Positions 34,168-45,575 of a DNA stretch of 64,000 nt are shown here, piece after piece. Below the pieces are notes generated by a model. That model was not told the origin of the DNA. It saw nothing but the letters and a program-made list of their open reading frames with translations, and searched no databases. This DNA is from Mauremys mutica. Taxonomy: Eukaryota; Chordata; Testudines; Geoemydidae. The translations under genes were made by a program, and so were the position numbers. Each line of letters starts with the position of its first letter. The first letter of the stretch is position 1. The DNA lies in the NCBI RefSeq assembly GCF_020497125.1, contig NC_059072.1:51246697-51310696 (forward strand), read 5' to 3'.

Positions 34168-35408
34168 TTACTGTTGGCTTTCAGCCTCAAATTCTTCCCT
34201 CAAGGCATCCCTAATCCTTGAAGCCCTGTGCTGTGCCTCTCTATTAGCCCTGCTCTCTGGCTGTGCATATTCAGCCTCCAGGACTTGAACCTCGGTGGTC
34301 CATGCCTCACTGAATGTTTCACCCTTCCCTTCACAAATATTATGGAGGGTACAGCAAGCGGATATAACCGCAGGGATGCTGCTTTCCCCCAAGTCTAGCT
34401 TCCCATACAAGCAACGCCAGCGTGCCTTTAAACGGCCAAAAGCACACTCCACAGTCATTCGGCACCGGCTCAGCCTGTAGTTGAACCGGTCATTGTCCTG
34501 TCAAGCTTCCCTGTATAGGGTTTCATGAGCCAAGGCAATAACGGGTAAGTGGGGTCTCCAAGGATCACAATGGGCATTTCGACGTCCCCTACTGTGAACT
34601 TCCTGTCTGGGAAAAAAGTCCCTGCCTGCATCTTCCTGAACAGGCCACTGTTCCGAAAGATGCGAGCATCATGCACCTTTCCAGGCCAGCCTGTGTAAAT
34701 GTCAATGAAACGCCCGCGGTGATCCACAAGCGCCTGGAGAACCATAGAGAAATACCCCTTACGATTAACGTACTCTGATGCCAGGTGGGGGGGGCCAGAA
34801 TAGGAATATGCGTCCCATCTATTGCCCCTCCACAGTTAGGGAAACCCATTTGTGCAAAGCCATCCACAATGTCCTGCACGCTCCCCAGAGTCACGGTCTT
34901 TCTTAGCAGGATGCGATTAATTGCCTTGCAAACTTGCATCAAAACGATTCCAACGGTCGACTTTCCCACTCCAAACTGGTTCCCGACCGACCGGTAGCTG
35001 TCTGGATTTGCCAGCTTCCAGATTGCAATGGCCACCCGCTTTTCCACCGTTAGGGCAGCTCTCAATCTTGTGTCCTTGCGCCGCAGAGTGGGGGCGAGCT
35101 CAGCACACAGTCCCATGAAAGTGGCTTTTCTCATACGAAAGTAGCCACTGCTCGTCATTCCAGACTTCCATGACGATGTGATCCCACCACTCAGTGCTTG
35201 TTTCCCGAGCCCAAAAGTGGCGTTCAACGGTGCTGAGCATTTCCGTGAATGCCACAAGCACTTTAGTGTCACACGCGGCAGGAGAATCGATATCGATATC
35301 ATCGTCAGACTCCTCACTGTCACTTTGGAGCTGAAGGAATAGCTCGACTGCCAAACGTGTTGTGCTGGCGACACTCATCAGCACAGTCCTCAGCAGCTCG
35401 GGCTCCAT
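34168..35408 (-). pseudogene. HARBI1-like Harbinger transposase, three frameshifts
   Basis: A DDE-type nuclease that would cut and paste the element by its inverted repeats. The start chosen is the ATG at 35408 (MEPELLRTVLMSV); an acidic stretch (EESDDDIDID) follows. A helix-turn-helix region reads SYRSVGNQFGVGKSTVG. The catalytic residues are visible: first Asp in GGAIDGTHIPI (codon 34819-34817), second Asp in KVHDARIF (34670-34668), Glu in TVECAFGRL (34449-34447). About 410 codons are expected, near the usual size. The frame changes three times: near 35140, in a run of eight G/C near 34785-34792, and near 34495. No single frame holds all three catalytic residues, so the copy is inactive as read. 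It converges on the Myb-like gene. Confidence 0.9.
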
Positions 35409-35641
35409 TTCCCACAGAAATCGCGATTCACACACAGAGCAGAAAGACACTCACAATGGCGCCAAACGTTGCCAGAAAGACAGACTGCTGGGATGTGAAG
35501 CGATGCACCACGGGGCGTTGGAACAGGAAGCGGAATGACCCACACACTTCCTTCCCCTTCCCACAATACTCAGCGCCAAAACGGTGCCAAAACGGGACGA
35601 GGTGCTCTGTGGGATAGCTGCCCACAATGCACCTCTCAATA

Positions 35642-35759
35642 CAGCGCTGGAAAGTGCTGCAAGTGTGGCCACACTGCAGCGCTGGTAGCTGTCAGTGTGG
35701 CCACACTCCAGCGCTGGCCCTACACAGCTGCACGACCAGCGCTGTAACTCCCAGCGCTG
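35642..35759. promoter_or_regulatory. Right cluster of CAGCGCTG palindromes
   Basis: Five perfect copies of CAGCGCTG start at 35642, 35677, 35709, 35737 and 35752, the last inside the TIR. Between them GTGTGGCCACACT palindromes occur twice (around 35665-35675 and 35696-35708). The arrangement mirrors the left end, with more copies there (six). Confidence 0.7.
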
Positions 35760-36062
35760 CAACTTGTAAGTGTAGCCAAGCCCTTAGATGTCATTTATAA
35801 TCACAGCTCTGTAGTGCTGAAGATGAGAGAACTGATTTAGTAAGGAATGGTATGTTTGGCTTCTGTCTTTATTTATCCTGTGGTAGAATATACATGAAGG
35901 TCAGGTTTCAGAAACTATCAAGGAAACTACGTTCTTAAGTTTGATCCAGTGATTTGTGTGCTGCCAACATACCTAATACCAGACTTAATAATTATTAGCT
36001 GTGGGATGCTGGCTCAAATTTATTGAAAGTTACATGGCTGGTTGAATTCCATTATGATGAAA

Positions 36063-37143
36063 TTGGGTAACCAGGTGTCCTGTTTTCAACCGGAACATCT
36101 GGTCGAAAAGGGATCCTGGAGGCTCTGGTCAGCACCATTGGCGGCGCCACGCTATGGGGCTGGCAGGGTCCCTGCTAGCCTCCGTGCCATGTGGCTCCCA
36201 GGAAGCAGCCGGCATGTCCCTCCTCTGACTCCTAAGCATGGGGCAGTCAGGGGGCTCTGCATGCTGCCCCCGCTCCAAGCGCTGCCTCTGCAGTTCCCAT
36301 TGGCTGGGAACCACTGCGGGTGCGGTGCCTGAGGATGGGGCAGCACACAAAGCTGTCTGGCCATGCCTCCGCATAGGAACCGAGGGGGGACATACCGCTG
36401 CTTCCAGGAGCTGCCTGAGGTAAGCGCCACCCGGAGCCTGAACCCCTGGCCCTCTCCCATGCCCCAGCCCTGATCTCCCTCCCACCCTCCGAACCCCTCA
36501 GCCCCAGCCCAGAGCATCCTCCTGCACTCCAATCCTCTCATCCCCAGCCCTACCCCAGAGCCAGCACCCCAGCCAGAGCCCTCACCCCCCCCCACGCCCC
36601 AACCCCCATGCCCAGGCCTGATTCCCTCTCCCCCCTCCAAACCCCTTTGTCCCAGCCCAGAGTCCCCTCCCTCACCCTGAACCCCTCATTTCTGACTACA
36701 TCTCAGAACCTGCACCCCCAGCCCAGAGCCCATATCTCCTCCCACACACCAACCCTCTGCCCCAGCCCAGACCCACCTCGTACACGCCAAACCCCTCATC
36801 CCTGGCCCCACCCCTGCGCCCGCACCCCCAGCCGGATCCCTCACCCCCTCTCGCATCCCAACCCACTGCCACAGCCTGGAGCCCCCTCCTGCACTCCGAA
36901 CCCCTCATTTCTGGCCCCAACCTAGAGCCCACACCCCTAGCCAGAGCCCTCACCCCCTCCTGCACCCCAGCCCCCTGAGCCAGCCCAGTGAAAATGAGTG
37001 AGTGAGGGAGGGAGGGTGGGGAGAGCGAGTGACAGGTGTGGGAGGGGGAATGGAGTGAGCGGGGGTGGGGCCTCAGAGAAGGGGCGGGGCATGGGTGGGG
37101 CAAGGATGTTCAGTTTTGTGCAAGTAGAAAGTTGGCAACCGTA
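36063..37143. mobile_element. Non-autonomous hAT-like element (family F), copy 1
   Basis: The left end TTGGGTAACCAGGTGTCC and the right end GTTGGCAACCGTA are weak inverted repeats. The flanking octamers TGATGAAA and CGCTGAAA agree at 6 of 8 positions. The interior has GTCGAAAAGGGATCCTGG near the left, a long C-rich tract with AACCCCTCA and CCCAGCCC motifs, and AGAGAAGGGGCGGGGC near the right. The same blocks appear inverted at 62550-63166. Long C-rich open frames here are compositional. Confidence 0.75.
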
Positions 37144-37151
37144 CGCTGAAA

Positions 37152-37967
37152 GCAAGCTTGTAGCTTCCCTTTAGACTTAAGGGGAAAAGTGGCTGCCCAG
37201 GGAAATGTGAGACTGTAAATGACAGTTATTTTTCCTGTGTCTAAAAATGAAGTCTAGTCTTATGTAAAAATAAGTGCACAAAAGGATGTGAAAATATTCC
37301 CTCATGAAGGGAAGGAATAGCTTTGTGCCTCTGCCTACAGCAGTCTCTGTTATGTTATAACAACAGCTTTGCATAAGTATTAGCAGTATTGGTTGTCTGT
37401 CTACTTTTTTCCCCTTCTTTTTCTGAATAAATGCCTATGGAACTATCTCTTTCTCTCTGCCTGGGTAATGATGTTTTCTATAAAGCCTAAAGCCAGACTG
37501 ATCTACTGGGTGATATGTAGGACACTAAAGATCTGCCCAAAGATGCAAAGAGCTGTCTCAGAGTGACCTTCTGTGTTGGCTGAAAAATCCATAATTTTCT
37601 GCTGTTTTACAGACTCTCCCTGCTTCATGTCTTCCTTAATCTTGAGGGAAATTGTGTTACTGCAACTTTGAGTGCTTAGGATCGAGGAGGGAATGTCTGT
37701 TGTGGGCGTATTAACTCATAATGAACCATGGGATTTATTTTTTTTGTAGACTACATTCTGTCTGACTCAGTTTGGGAAAAAATCTCTAGTCACCAATGCT
37801 GCTCACCTTGCATGTGCATAGAAATCAAAGTTGGTGACACGGCAAGCATTTTACCATGGTAGAGAAGGCAATTCAACAAAAATAAACTCCCAGAGCACCT
37901 GACGCAAGTTTTTGTTGTTGTTGTTTGTTTAAAGGAACAAGTTTTGGCAGAGACCAAGAGAGCCAGA
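37152..37967. other. Unassigned DNA
   Basis: No supported feature. Confidence 0.4.
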
Positions 37968-38070
37968 ACTGCTTTTATTATTTGTTACTATTTGTATTAT
38001 GGAAGCACCTAGAGACCTCAGTTAGGATTCCCATTGTGTTAAGTGCTGTACAAACATATATAGAGTGTTC
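37968..38070 (+). repeat. Family R1 repeat, copy 2
   Basis: TTTGTATTATGGAAGCACC, GATTCCCATTGTGTTAAGTG and CTGTACAAACA match the ordered blocks of 26560-26700. Confidence 0.55.
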
Positions 38071-39525
38071 GCCGGAAATAATATTTTTCTTATTTCTTCA
38101 AGATATTATTTGGGAATCTCAGACTCCAATATTGACTCTTGATCCTGCCTGAGGTATTTGGACATTATTGTAATATATAAATAGAATAATAATGATTATT
38201 TGTTTTAAGGATATTTTCTTTATATATGGAAGCCCTTTTCAGGGAGGTGTGCTCTGAAGAGGTGGGCCTTAATGATGCTTTGTTACTTAGCAGACTGTAC
38301 AATGCATTTCTTCTGCCTAGTCTAGGGACAGGATCTACCTGAGGATTCATAGGTGTTAAGTGTTTTGTAGCTGGTGAAGGGCAGTCCTAGTGAATGAAAC
38401 CTTCTATTTATTTTGCAGGGTAGGGACGGGGCAAGTGTCCAACACATACACACTTCCCTGCCAGCATGATTTATCCCTGATCTGGGGGCTGGGTGGGGGC
38501 TTCCGCTTGGGATAATGAGTCGTTCTCTCTCCATGACCCATTGAATTATTGAGTCTATCAGTTAGCGCAAAGCACAGCGGTGAGTTTGTCCTGTGGTAGC
38601 TGGATCTAAGAACTCATCTAACCCCTTTCAGATAAGGGCCGCCAGACATCAAACTGGAGATCTACAGGTGTAGGGCTTTGTAACCTTTTTGCCATGCCCT
38701 AGTGCCTAGTGTCCCCCAATACGTGCTAAGTGTAAGAAGGTTTTATTTTTATTATATTTTCACACACATAAACTGTTGTAACATAACATGAAGTTTGCAA
38801 AGTCACGTGCTAGAAAGTTGGAAAATGCCCAACTTGGGTTGGCTGTGCACCCTTCATTCTGTCCCCTTCTGCATGTAAATTATTATACAACCTTTAAAGA
38901 TATGATCCTGTGCTTTTTCCTACTTCATCCCCAAATGGGTCATTAGTAGAAAGCTTAACAGCCACAGCACAGACTTCTTCCACTTGCAGTGAAGAAATAA
39001 ATGGTACAGAGAGAACCTGGTGCAGCCCTGAGGGTTGTGGTGCACAGACAGTGAGATCCTTGAGGGTGTTGAAAGTGTGGAGGACTTAGGGCAGCCTCCC
39101 CCATTCTACTCCGTCCCTTTTTAGCCCTCATATTCTGCATTCTGTCCATTATGAGACCCTGCCGTACTCTCTTCTTGCCCCCTCCCCACCTTTCCCTTTC
39201 TCAGGACTGTGTTCTCAGCACTTCATTCTGCTCCCACCTTGTCAGAATAGCCATGGCTCCCACCTTCCCTCCAGGACTCAGGAATCCTGCACAACAGCAG
39301 CCTCTAGCAGACAGCCAGAGAACTGAGGCTCTTGTCCATAGCCTAGGGATGTGTGAGGATCTGCCTGGGTTGTGGGAATCTCCGACAGGATGACCAAGTG
39401 TGTGAGTATCACATGAGATGTGTCACACTTGGCAGCCTGTTCCAAGACCATATTATCTTCTAGGAAAGAAACTGGGGAAAGCACATTAAACTTTAGGGGT
39501 ACATTGATAACCAATGCAAGGCTGC
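38071..39525. other. Unassigned DNA
   Basis: No supported gene or repeat family recognised. Confidence 0.4.
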
Positions 39526-39815
39526 TAGCAGCAAGGCTGAGAAAAAATGTCTAGGGTGTCATGAGGGATAAAACTAGGAATGATGGGTTGAAATTAAAAA
39601 CAGAAAACTTAGGCTGAAGCTGAGAAAAGAGTTCCTAATGCAGAGATCTCTTTGTGTGATTAATCATTGCAGGAAAGTGACTGATTGGCATTTAAAACGA
39701 GACTGGAAAAAGCACTATAAAAGTGTACCGTAGGAAATATCCCTGCATTGGCAGGAGGATTGTTGATTCTAGATGACCCAGTGAATCTCTTCCTTCTCTA
39801 ACTACTATCATTCAC
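39526..39815 (+). mobile_element. Old CR1 LINE 3' fragment
   Basis: GGTTGAAATTAAAAACAG, CTGAGAAAAGAGTTCCTAA, CATTTAAAACGAGACTGG and ATATCCCTGCATTGGCAGG follow the CR1 ORF2 C-terminal and 3' UTR order on the + strand. The frame is broken in several places. Confidence 0.6.
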
Positions 39816-40430
39816 TTAAGATGTAGACCTAGAAAGTGCAACTTTTTCCCAGAGGGGTAATTTCGTAGCAGAGACAGCAAGCCATTTCCTCAGACTTGAT
39901 TATAACTGTTGGATTGGGTGGCTGTTCAGTCTGATAAAAAAAAGTAAATGTCCAGTTATTTTTATGCTAATCAAAGGGCCTCAGATCATCAGTATTGCAA
40001 GTTTGTGGCAAACACCTTGTTAGCCAGTGTCTCCATAATTTTACTCATGTTATTTATTAGCTACAGAGAGAGGAATGTGGAAAAAATACAGGATAGGAGC
40101 AAGGAGGCTAAATAGGCAAATGATGAATGCAAAGCAATTCTTTTAGGTTATTGCCCTGTTTTGTACTTATGGTTGAGCGTTTAATTGAACTGTATCCTTA
40201 ATCTTCCTCCTCCCCCATTCTAGGCTGATTTAAGTAGTTGATAAAAACACAAATGAAGGAAAACTGAAAGTGCTCCACAGCAGAATTTTGTAATTGTTAA
40301 TGTTTTAAAGCGACATGTCCCTGCAAAGAATAGGTGCAAGCCCTTGTCACTCTGCTCTTAATTTAATTTCTTGCCAATATAGGAGAGGGAGTTAAATGTT
40401 CATCATAAAGCAATGAGAGGAAGAATGTTC

Positions 40431-40592
40431 TTGTGGTTAAGACACGGGGATGGGAGTCTGGGGCCCATGGATCTATTCTTGGCTCTGTCAGAGATTGCTT
40501 GTCTAAACTTTGGGCAAATAACTTAGCTTCCTCATTTTAAATCAAGGATAATTTTCCAACCTCACAGGCTTGTTGTAAGATCATGGTCATTA
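40431..40592 (+). mobile_element. MIR/CORE-type SINE
   Basis: GTGGTTAAGACACGG head, GAGTCTGGGGCC, CTTTGGGCAAATAACTTAG core, and CTCACAGGCTTGTTGTAAG near the 3' side are in MIR order. Confidence 0.75.
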
Positions 40593-40937
40593 CTTTTGTT
40601 TTGTTTTGTTTTTGATTTTTTGTTTAAAGAGCTGGTGTTTGCAGTGGTATTGATGAAACCCTTGTGTTTTAGGTCTACAATGCAGTGCATATCCATGCCT
40701 GTTAAACTCCTTTATCTGTCTTTATTTTCATCTTCAGTCTCAATTCTGAGATTATTCCAAGACCAATCAGTGGTATCCTTTCATCTGCAGTCCTTGCACA
40801 TGTTGACTTAGATGGCAACTGTGATCCTCTCTTCCCTTCATTTTAGCTTGTTCTTTTCTTTTATGACCTGTGCATTTGATGTGCTCACAAATGACAGTTT
40901 TGGGGGACAGACCAGATGATATCGCTAGTGGCTAGCC

Positions 40938-41144
40938 CAGAGATTGGCAACTTTTGGCACGTGGCCCACCAGGGTAAGCACCCTGGCTGCTGCTTCCCGT
41001 TGCCCCCATCTGCCTGGATTGGCGAACTGCAGCCAGTGGGAGCTGCGATTGGCCGAACCTGCGGATGCAGCAGGTAAACAAACTGGCCTGGCCCGCCAGG
41101 GTGTTTACCCTGGCGGGCCACGTGCCAAAGGTTGCCAATCCCTG
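40938..41144. mobile_element. Foldback hAT element (family D), second copy
   Basis: The ends CAGAGATTGGCAAC and GGTTGCCAATCCCTG are inverted. The 8-bp duplication has one mismatch: GGCTAGCC (40930-40937) and GGTTAGCC (41145-41152). It shares the blocks CCACCAGGGTAAGCACCCTGG and GCAGGTAAACAAACTGG with 14376-14708, but part of the left arm is deleted. Confidence 0.88.
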
Positions 41145-41368
41145 GGTTAGCCTATTCATATGTTCAGCTTGTATTTTATTCTAAACTTTATTTTTCCATG
41201 AAATAACGTCTATATTCCTCTTCTCCACCAATTTTATCCAGGAAGGATTTGCGGTGGATTTACTGTAGTGGGCATATCTCTGATTTCACAGCTAGTCTGG
41301 AGTGTTTAAAGAATTATCAACATCCTTTCTCACTTGTCAAACCTTTTTTTGGAGGGTTACAGGGATGT

Positions 41369-41538
41369 ATAGAATATCAGGGTTGGAAGGGACCTCAGGA
41401 GGTCATCTAGTCCAACCCCCTGCTCAAAGCAGGACTAATCCCCAGACAGATTCTTGCCCCAGATCCCTAAGAGGCCCCCTCAAGGATTGAACTCACAACC
41501 CTGGGTTTAGCAGGCCAATGCTCAAACCACTGATCATC
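41369..41538 (-). mobile_element. Tortoise Pol III/SINE (tRNA head, CR1-like tail)
   Basis: On the - strand it begins with a tRNA-like head: A-box-like TGGTTTGAGCATTGG and B-box-like GGTTGTGAGTTCAATCC. It ends in the CR1 3' sequence (GGTTGGACTAGATGACCTCC, then CAACCCTGATATTCTATA). A tRNA-derived SINE sharing its 3' end with CR1 is the tortoise SINE described from cryptodiran turtles. This is the best single clue to the organism. Confidence 0.85.
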
Positions 41539-42584
41539 TTGTGAACCGAATGGGGGGAATAGAGGTTCAAGCTCAACTTAGCTATGTCCCCCTCTTCCAT
41601 CTAATTGTCAGATTGTTTATCTCTTTTTTTTTACCCAGAGATTGACACGAAATGTGAAAGTTCATCTTTTCTTCAGCTGGAAGAAGACAAGGAGATATAT
41701 AAATACCAGAAATGATCATTCTCTATATTTGACTGATTGGTCTCCTGTAACCTGAAAGTTAAATAACTGATCCCTAAGATGCACATGTAACAGGGCCTGG
41801 ATAGGGAAAGAGGGCTGGAACAACTCTGTCAGAGGCAAGAGAGCTGGGACCCGGGAGGTTCTGCAGAAGTTAAAAAGGGAGAAAGTACTCTCTCCACCTC
41901 CCTTCTTTTACAATTCCCATTTTCTTTCTGTCCATCTTGCCATTTTCCCTTGTAGCCTTTTCTTTAGTCCTTCTATTTACTTCCACCCTTATCACCCCAC
42001 TCCCTCCACTGATGTCAGTAACTTGCTACTTCCTTCTCTTGAGTCTCCCAAAGTCAGCAAAGAGAATGGTTTAGTGGCAACAATAAAAATAAAACGTATT
42101 TTAAAACATTGCAATGTAGAAACAGGAAGCCTTAATGCAGATGGCAGGCGTGGAAATACCCTGCAGTTTCATTTTGTGTTTCTTTTTAGGAATAGTATAA
42201 CATACATGCTGAGTATGTGTGTTTGAAAGATTCTATTTGCAGATGTCAGAATACAGTTGTCTACCATTTTTTTGCTGTCAGATGTTTAAAAAAATTAAAA
42301 TGGGCTCTCCAGACAGCTTACTTTAGTAGGTGAAAAGCAACAGTAGGCACAGAGTTTAATTTTGGGTTATGACGAGCTGTGAAATATTCCATTTACCTCA
42401 TGTAACAGCTCACGGTAGTTCCTTAATTCTACATTGGAGGATATTTTGTAAAGGAAAAATCAGAGATTACAGTGGTATTCATAAAACCAGAAATCTTGTT
42501 TGTCACTCAAAATTCCAAAGCATGATGAAGGCTTCAAAATTGTGGATAAATGGAATCCCATGGATTGCCTTTGAATATTACAAA
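41539..42584. other. Unassigned DNA
   Basis: No supported feature. Confidence 0.4.
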
Positions 42585-43220
42585 AGCTTTTGAAAGGTCC
42601 CCTCAAAAGAGACTGTTGAAGAAATTAAATTACCTAGGATTAAACGGTGAAGTCTTGCGTGAATTAGAAACTGATTGTACAGTGTAGAACAGAACTCATC
42701 TCAGAGTGAAGAGAAATCAATAGTGGTCTCAAGGGGTTGATTTTTGGGGCCAGTGTTACATGTTTTTAGTAAAGTTTTGGTGGAAGACACTGAGAGCAAC
42801 TTGATGAAATTTGTTGATTTCACAATATTATTAACGTTAGTAAAAAGTACAGTAGGCATTACCAAAGTCTCAAATCAACGTAGGAGACAAAGTAGCCAAA
42901 ACAGCAGAAGAAATTAAATAGGTAAGTGTAAATTAATGCACATTAACACAAATTAATTTAAACTCACACATGCTGTGCTCTGAACTAAATGGATTCTCTC
43001 AGGGAGGAAAAAATTGTTTGGGGGAGACTTCTTGAATTGCTCAATGAATGATTCTATCCCATTTGCAACATCATTTTAAGAGCATATACGATTTTTGGAT
43101 ACACTGCAAAAATGACTAGAGAAATCAGAAAATGTTGTCATGAGGTGGTGATTCACCTTCACCTGGAGTAGTGTTTAATTTTGAATCTTCAACTCAAAAA
43201 GGATACACCGTATAGGTTAT
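42585..43220 (+). mobile_element. Old CR1-like LINE, reverse transcriptase core, badly decayed
   Basis: The + strand follows the CR1 ORF2 polymerase core at DNA level: GTCCCCTCAAAAGAGACTG, AGTGGTCTCAAGGGGTTGAT, TTGGGGCCAGTGTTACA, and a KFVDF reading at 42807-42821 where the catalytic FADD would be. Later, AATGCACATT and an ending near CACCTGGAGTAGTGT correspond to downstream conserved blocks. There are many indels and stops; the catalytic Asp pair is lost. Confidence 0.65.
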
Positions 43221-45390
43221 TGACTCAAATCCATCCCTGCTCAAAAGTAAAGTTATGGAAATTGGTTATCGACTGATTCTTTTTGGTGGAACTGTGTGAG
43301 ATGAGTTGGTGATTCAGCTCAGTTCCTAGTGGGCATATGTCTACATCTAAATGCACCACCCCATTTGACAGAAATTGACAACCTCTTTGGTAATTTTAAT
43401 AGAGAAGCCAAGAAATATTTGGGAACCGAATGACATGCTCCCTTTTTAGCTGGTCCCTGCAGAAGATAAAAATGATTACTAATCACTTTGCTCTCTAAAA
43501 CGAGAATCAGGGGACCGTCCAAGAATCTGAAAAAAAGTTAAAGGGTCATGGAAGATGGCATTTTATGCAATATGTAGTTAATCTATACTACAGAGGCTAC
43601 TACAAGAAGTTATTGACACAAATAGTTTGACAAGATTTTAAAAAAGATTTTAACAAATGTATTAATATTAGTAACATTTGTAGCAACAAAAGCTACAGTC
43701 AAGCTTCCTGCTTTATGGCACATATTGATTGCCTGTATGGGTTAGGTAAATACCCATGCCCCCATTTCTGATCATTATACAGTGATTTCTGTGTGGTGGT
43801 TTTGTTGTTACTTGCCTCCAGAGCCCCAGGTATTGCCAACTGCAAGAAGTCAGATACCAGTTTGGTTCATTCAATGACAGTGCCCTGGTTTGAAATCTTG
43901 AGAAACAATAGAAAATGTGAAGAGTTTATTTTCATCTGCAAAAGCAATGTAAATATGTAAAACCCATTTTATGATAAAAACAGAACATGCTTAGATGATT
44001 TAAGTCATCGCCTTTTTGACCCAGAGGAAATGTGACTTTCTGCTGTGCATATCCTGTTTTATTTCTGCACTGCAACTGTTGAACTGGATCTAAGGAAGAA
44101 CTATAAAAATACTCAAGTTGTAGTTCTGCATTATGCTATAGCTGGTTAAAACTCTGACCCATGCTTAAATTTTCTGTTTTATTGCTAATAGGAAAACATA
44201 ATCTCTTTATTAGTGGGATTTTTTGACTGATTAAAATAGCTCAGACTCATTACATATGAATATTTACTTTAGTTGTGCAGTGCATGAATTCCTTTAATCT
44301 ACCTCAATTAATGTAATAAAATAATTGGCAGGAAGAGGTAGGGGTCAGATTGCTTTGACTTATGTTTTGGAAAGTAGCAACAACTATCCCTGTGCCGAAG
44401 GAGGGGGTTGCTCTAAACACTTCCTGCTTTCGTTCAGGTCATTGCAGCAGGATCTAAAAAAACAGACAAAAACATAACAGATGGCAAATTGGTATAGGGA
44501 CCAGACAGACATAGTCTAAGCACAGACCATATAGCTAAAGTGCAACTGCTTTATATTTGTTTCAAACTCAAGCCACCCATGTGTGCATTGAATGGATGAA
44601 ATATTGCAGAAGCAGAAAAGACTATCTAAGGAGCCAGAAGATTGGAGTAAGGAGATCTTAATGGCTAGCTTTACTAAAAGCAAATTTGGTCAAGGTAACT
44701 TAATCAGCAGTAGGTGTTACAATGTAATAAATAATTAACATAATTGTTACATTCACATAAGCTTTTTTCCTCCCCCTGTCTCTACCCTACAAATCTACCT
44801 GCATGTAGACCAGCTGCTCTCATGCCTTCTTTGCCCCAAACAAAGGTCATTTTCAGGAATGAATAGTGCTTTTGTTGATGGGATGTGACTATGACCTACA
44901 GAATACTAGACTAGAGCTCCAGGCCTTGTTTGAGATAAAAAAATCACTACAGATGAAAATTTCTTTCTTTCCTTTAATATATATGCAGCTTGAATAAAAC
45001 TGGACGTGTCATAAAGTCTTGTCTTCATCTGGAATATGTAAATTATTATGTGCAAAAATCTGGTCAGGCTGAGATTTTAGTTATATATGTTAGGAAACTG
45101 AGAATTATAGGACCAAATTCTCTGGGTAGAGGAAGAGAGCAGGAAAGTAAGTGATGGCCCCAAAATGCTGTGTATGTTTAAGCAGCTTGAGGAATGGCTG
45201 ATGGAAACTTCCTTGTAAGGGAGAACCTTGAATTGTGCCCCAGCCAGGACTGCAATAAAGTAGAAGACATTCTAATTCCTCAGAGAATTCAAGGCATCAT
45301 CACATAGCTCCCAGTATAAAGCTGTTTACACTGCATGTCTTGTGACACTGGTTGTACAATGGACATCACACTAGCATTTGCAATTTGTCC
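43221..45390. other. Unassigned AT-rich DNA
   Basis: No supported gene or repeat family recognised. Confidence 0.4.
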
Positions 45391-45575
45391 ATGGTGGAGG
45401 AGCTATGCCACTGACTCACTGTGTCTTAGGGCTGGTCCTTTTTCTCATCTTCAAAAGGGGGAGGATACTTGTCTCATACAGGATGGCTGTTAGGTTTAGT
45501 TCCTTAATGTTAGTAAAATGCTTTGAAATCCTCAGACAGAAAGCCTTATAGAAATGCAAAATGTTATCAGCATTA
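45391..45575 (+). mobile_element. MIR/CORE-type SINE, 3' part
   Basis: TGCCACTGACTCACTGTGTC, a worn CTCATCTTCAAAAGGGGGAG and AAAATGCTTTGAAATCCTCA are in MIR order. The head is missing or unrecognisable. Confidence 0.6.

Larger units (their letters stand above)
31768..35783. mobile_element. Complete PIF/Harbinger DNA transposon, 4.0 kb
   Basis: The two ends are perfect 33-bp inverted repeats (31768-31800 and 35751-35783), starting GGGCTTGGCTACACTTACAA. The match extends four bases further into the flanks (CTAA / TTAG). The 3-bp flanks TAA (31765-31767) and TTA (35784-35786) fit the TWA duplication of this superfamily with one change. Inside are a Myb/SANT-like gene (+), a HARBI1-like transposase gene (-) that converges on it, and a nested small - strand gene in the first gene's intron. 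All essential parts of an autonomous Harbinger are present, but the two classical genes carry frameshifts. Confidence 0.93.

Noticed and set aside
36129..37103. Several Pro- and Gly-rich frames up to 162 residues
   Set aside because: They lie in the C-rich middle of hAT family F; no conserved pattern and both strands open.
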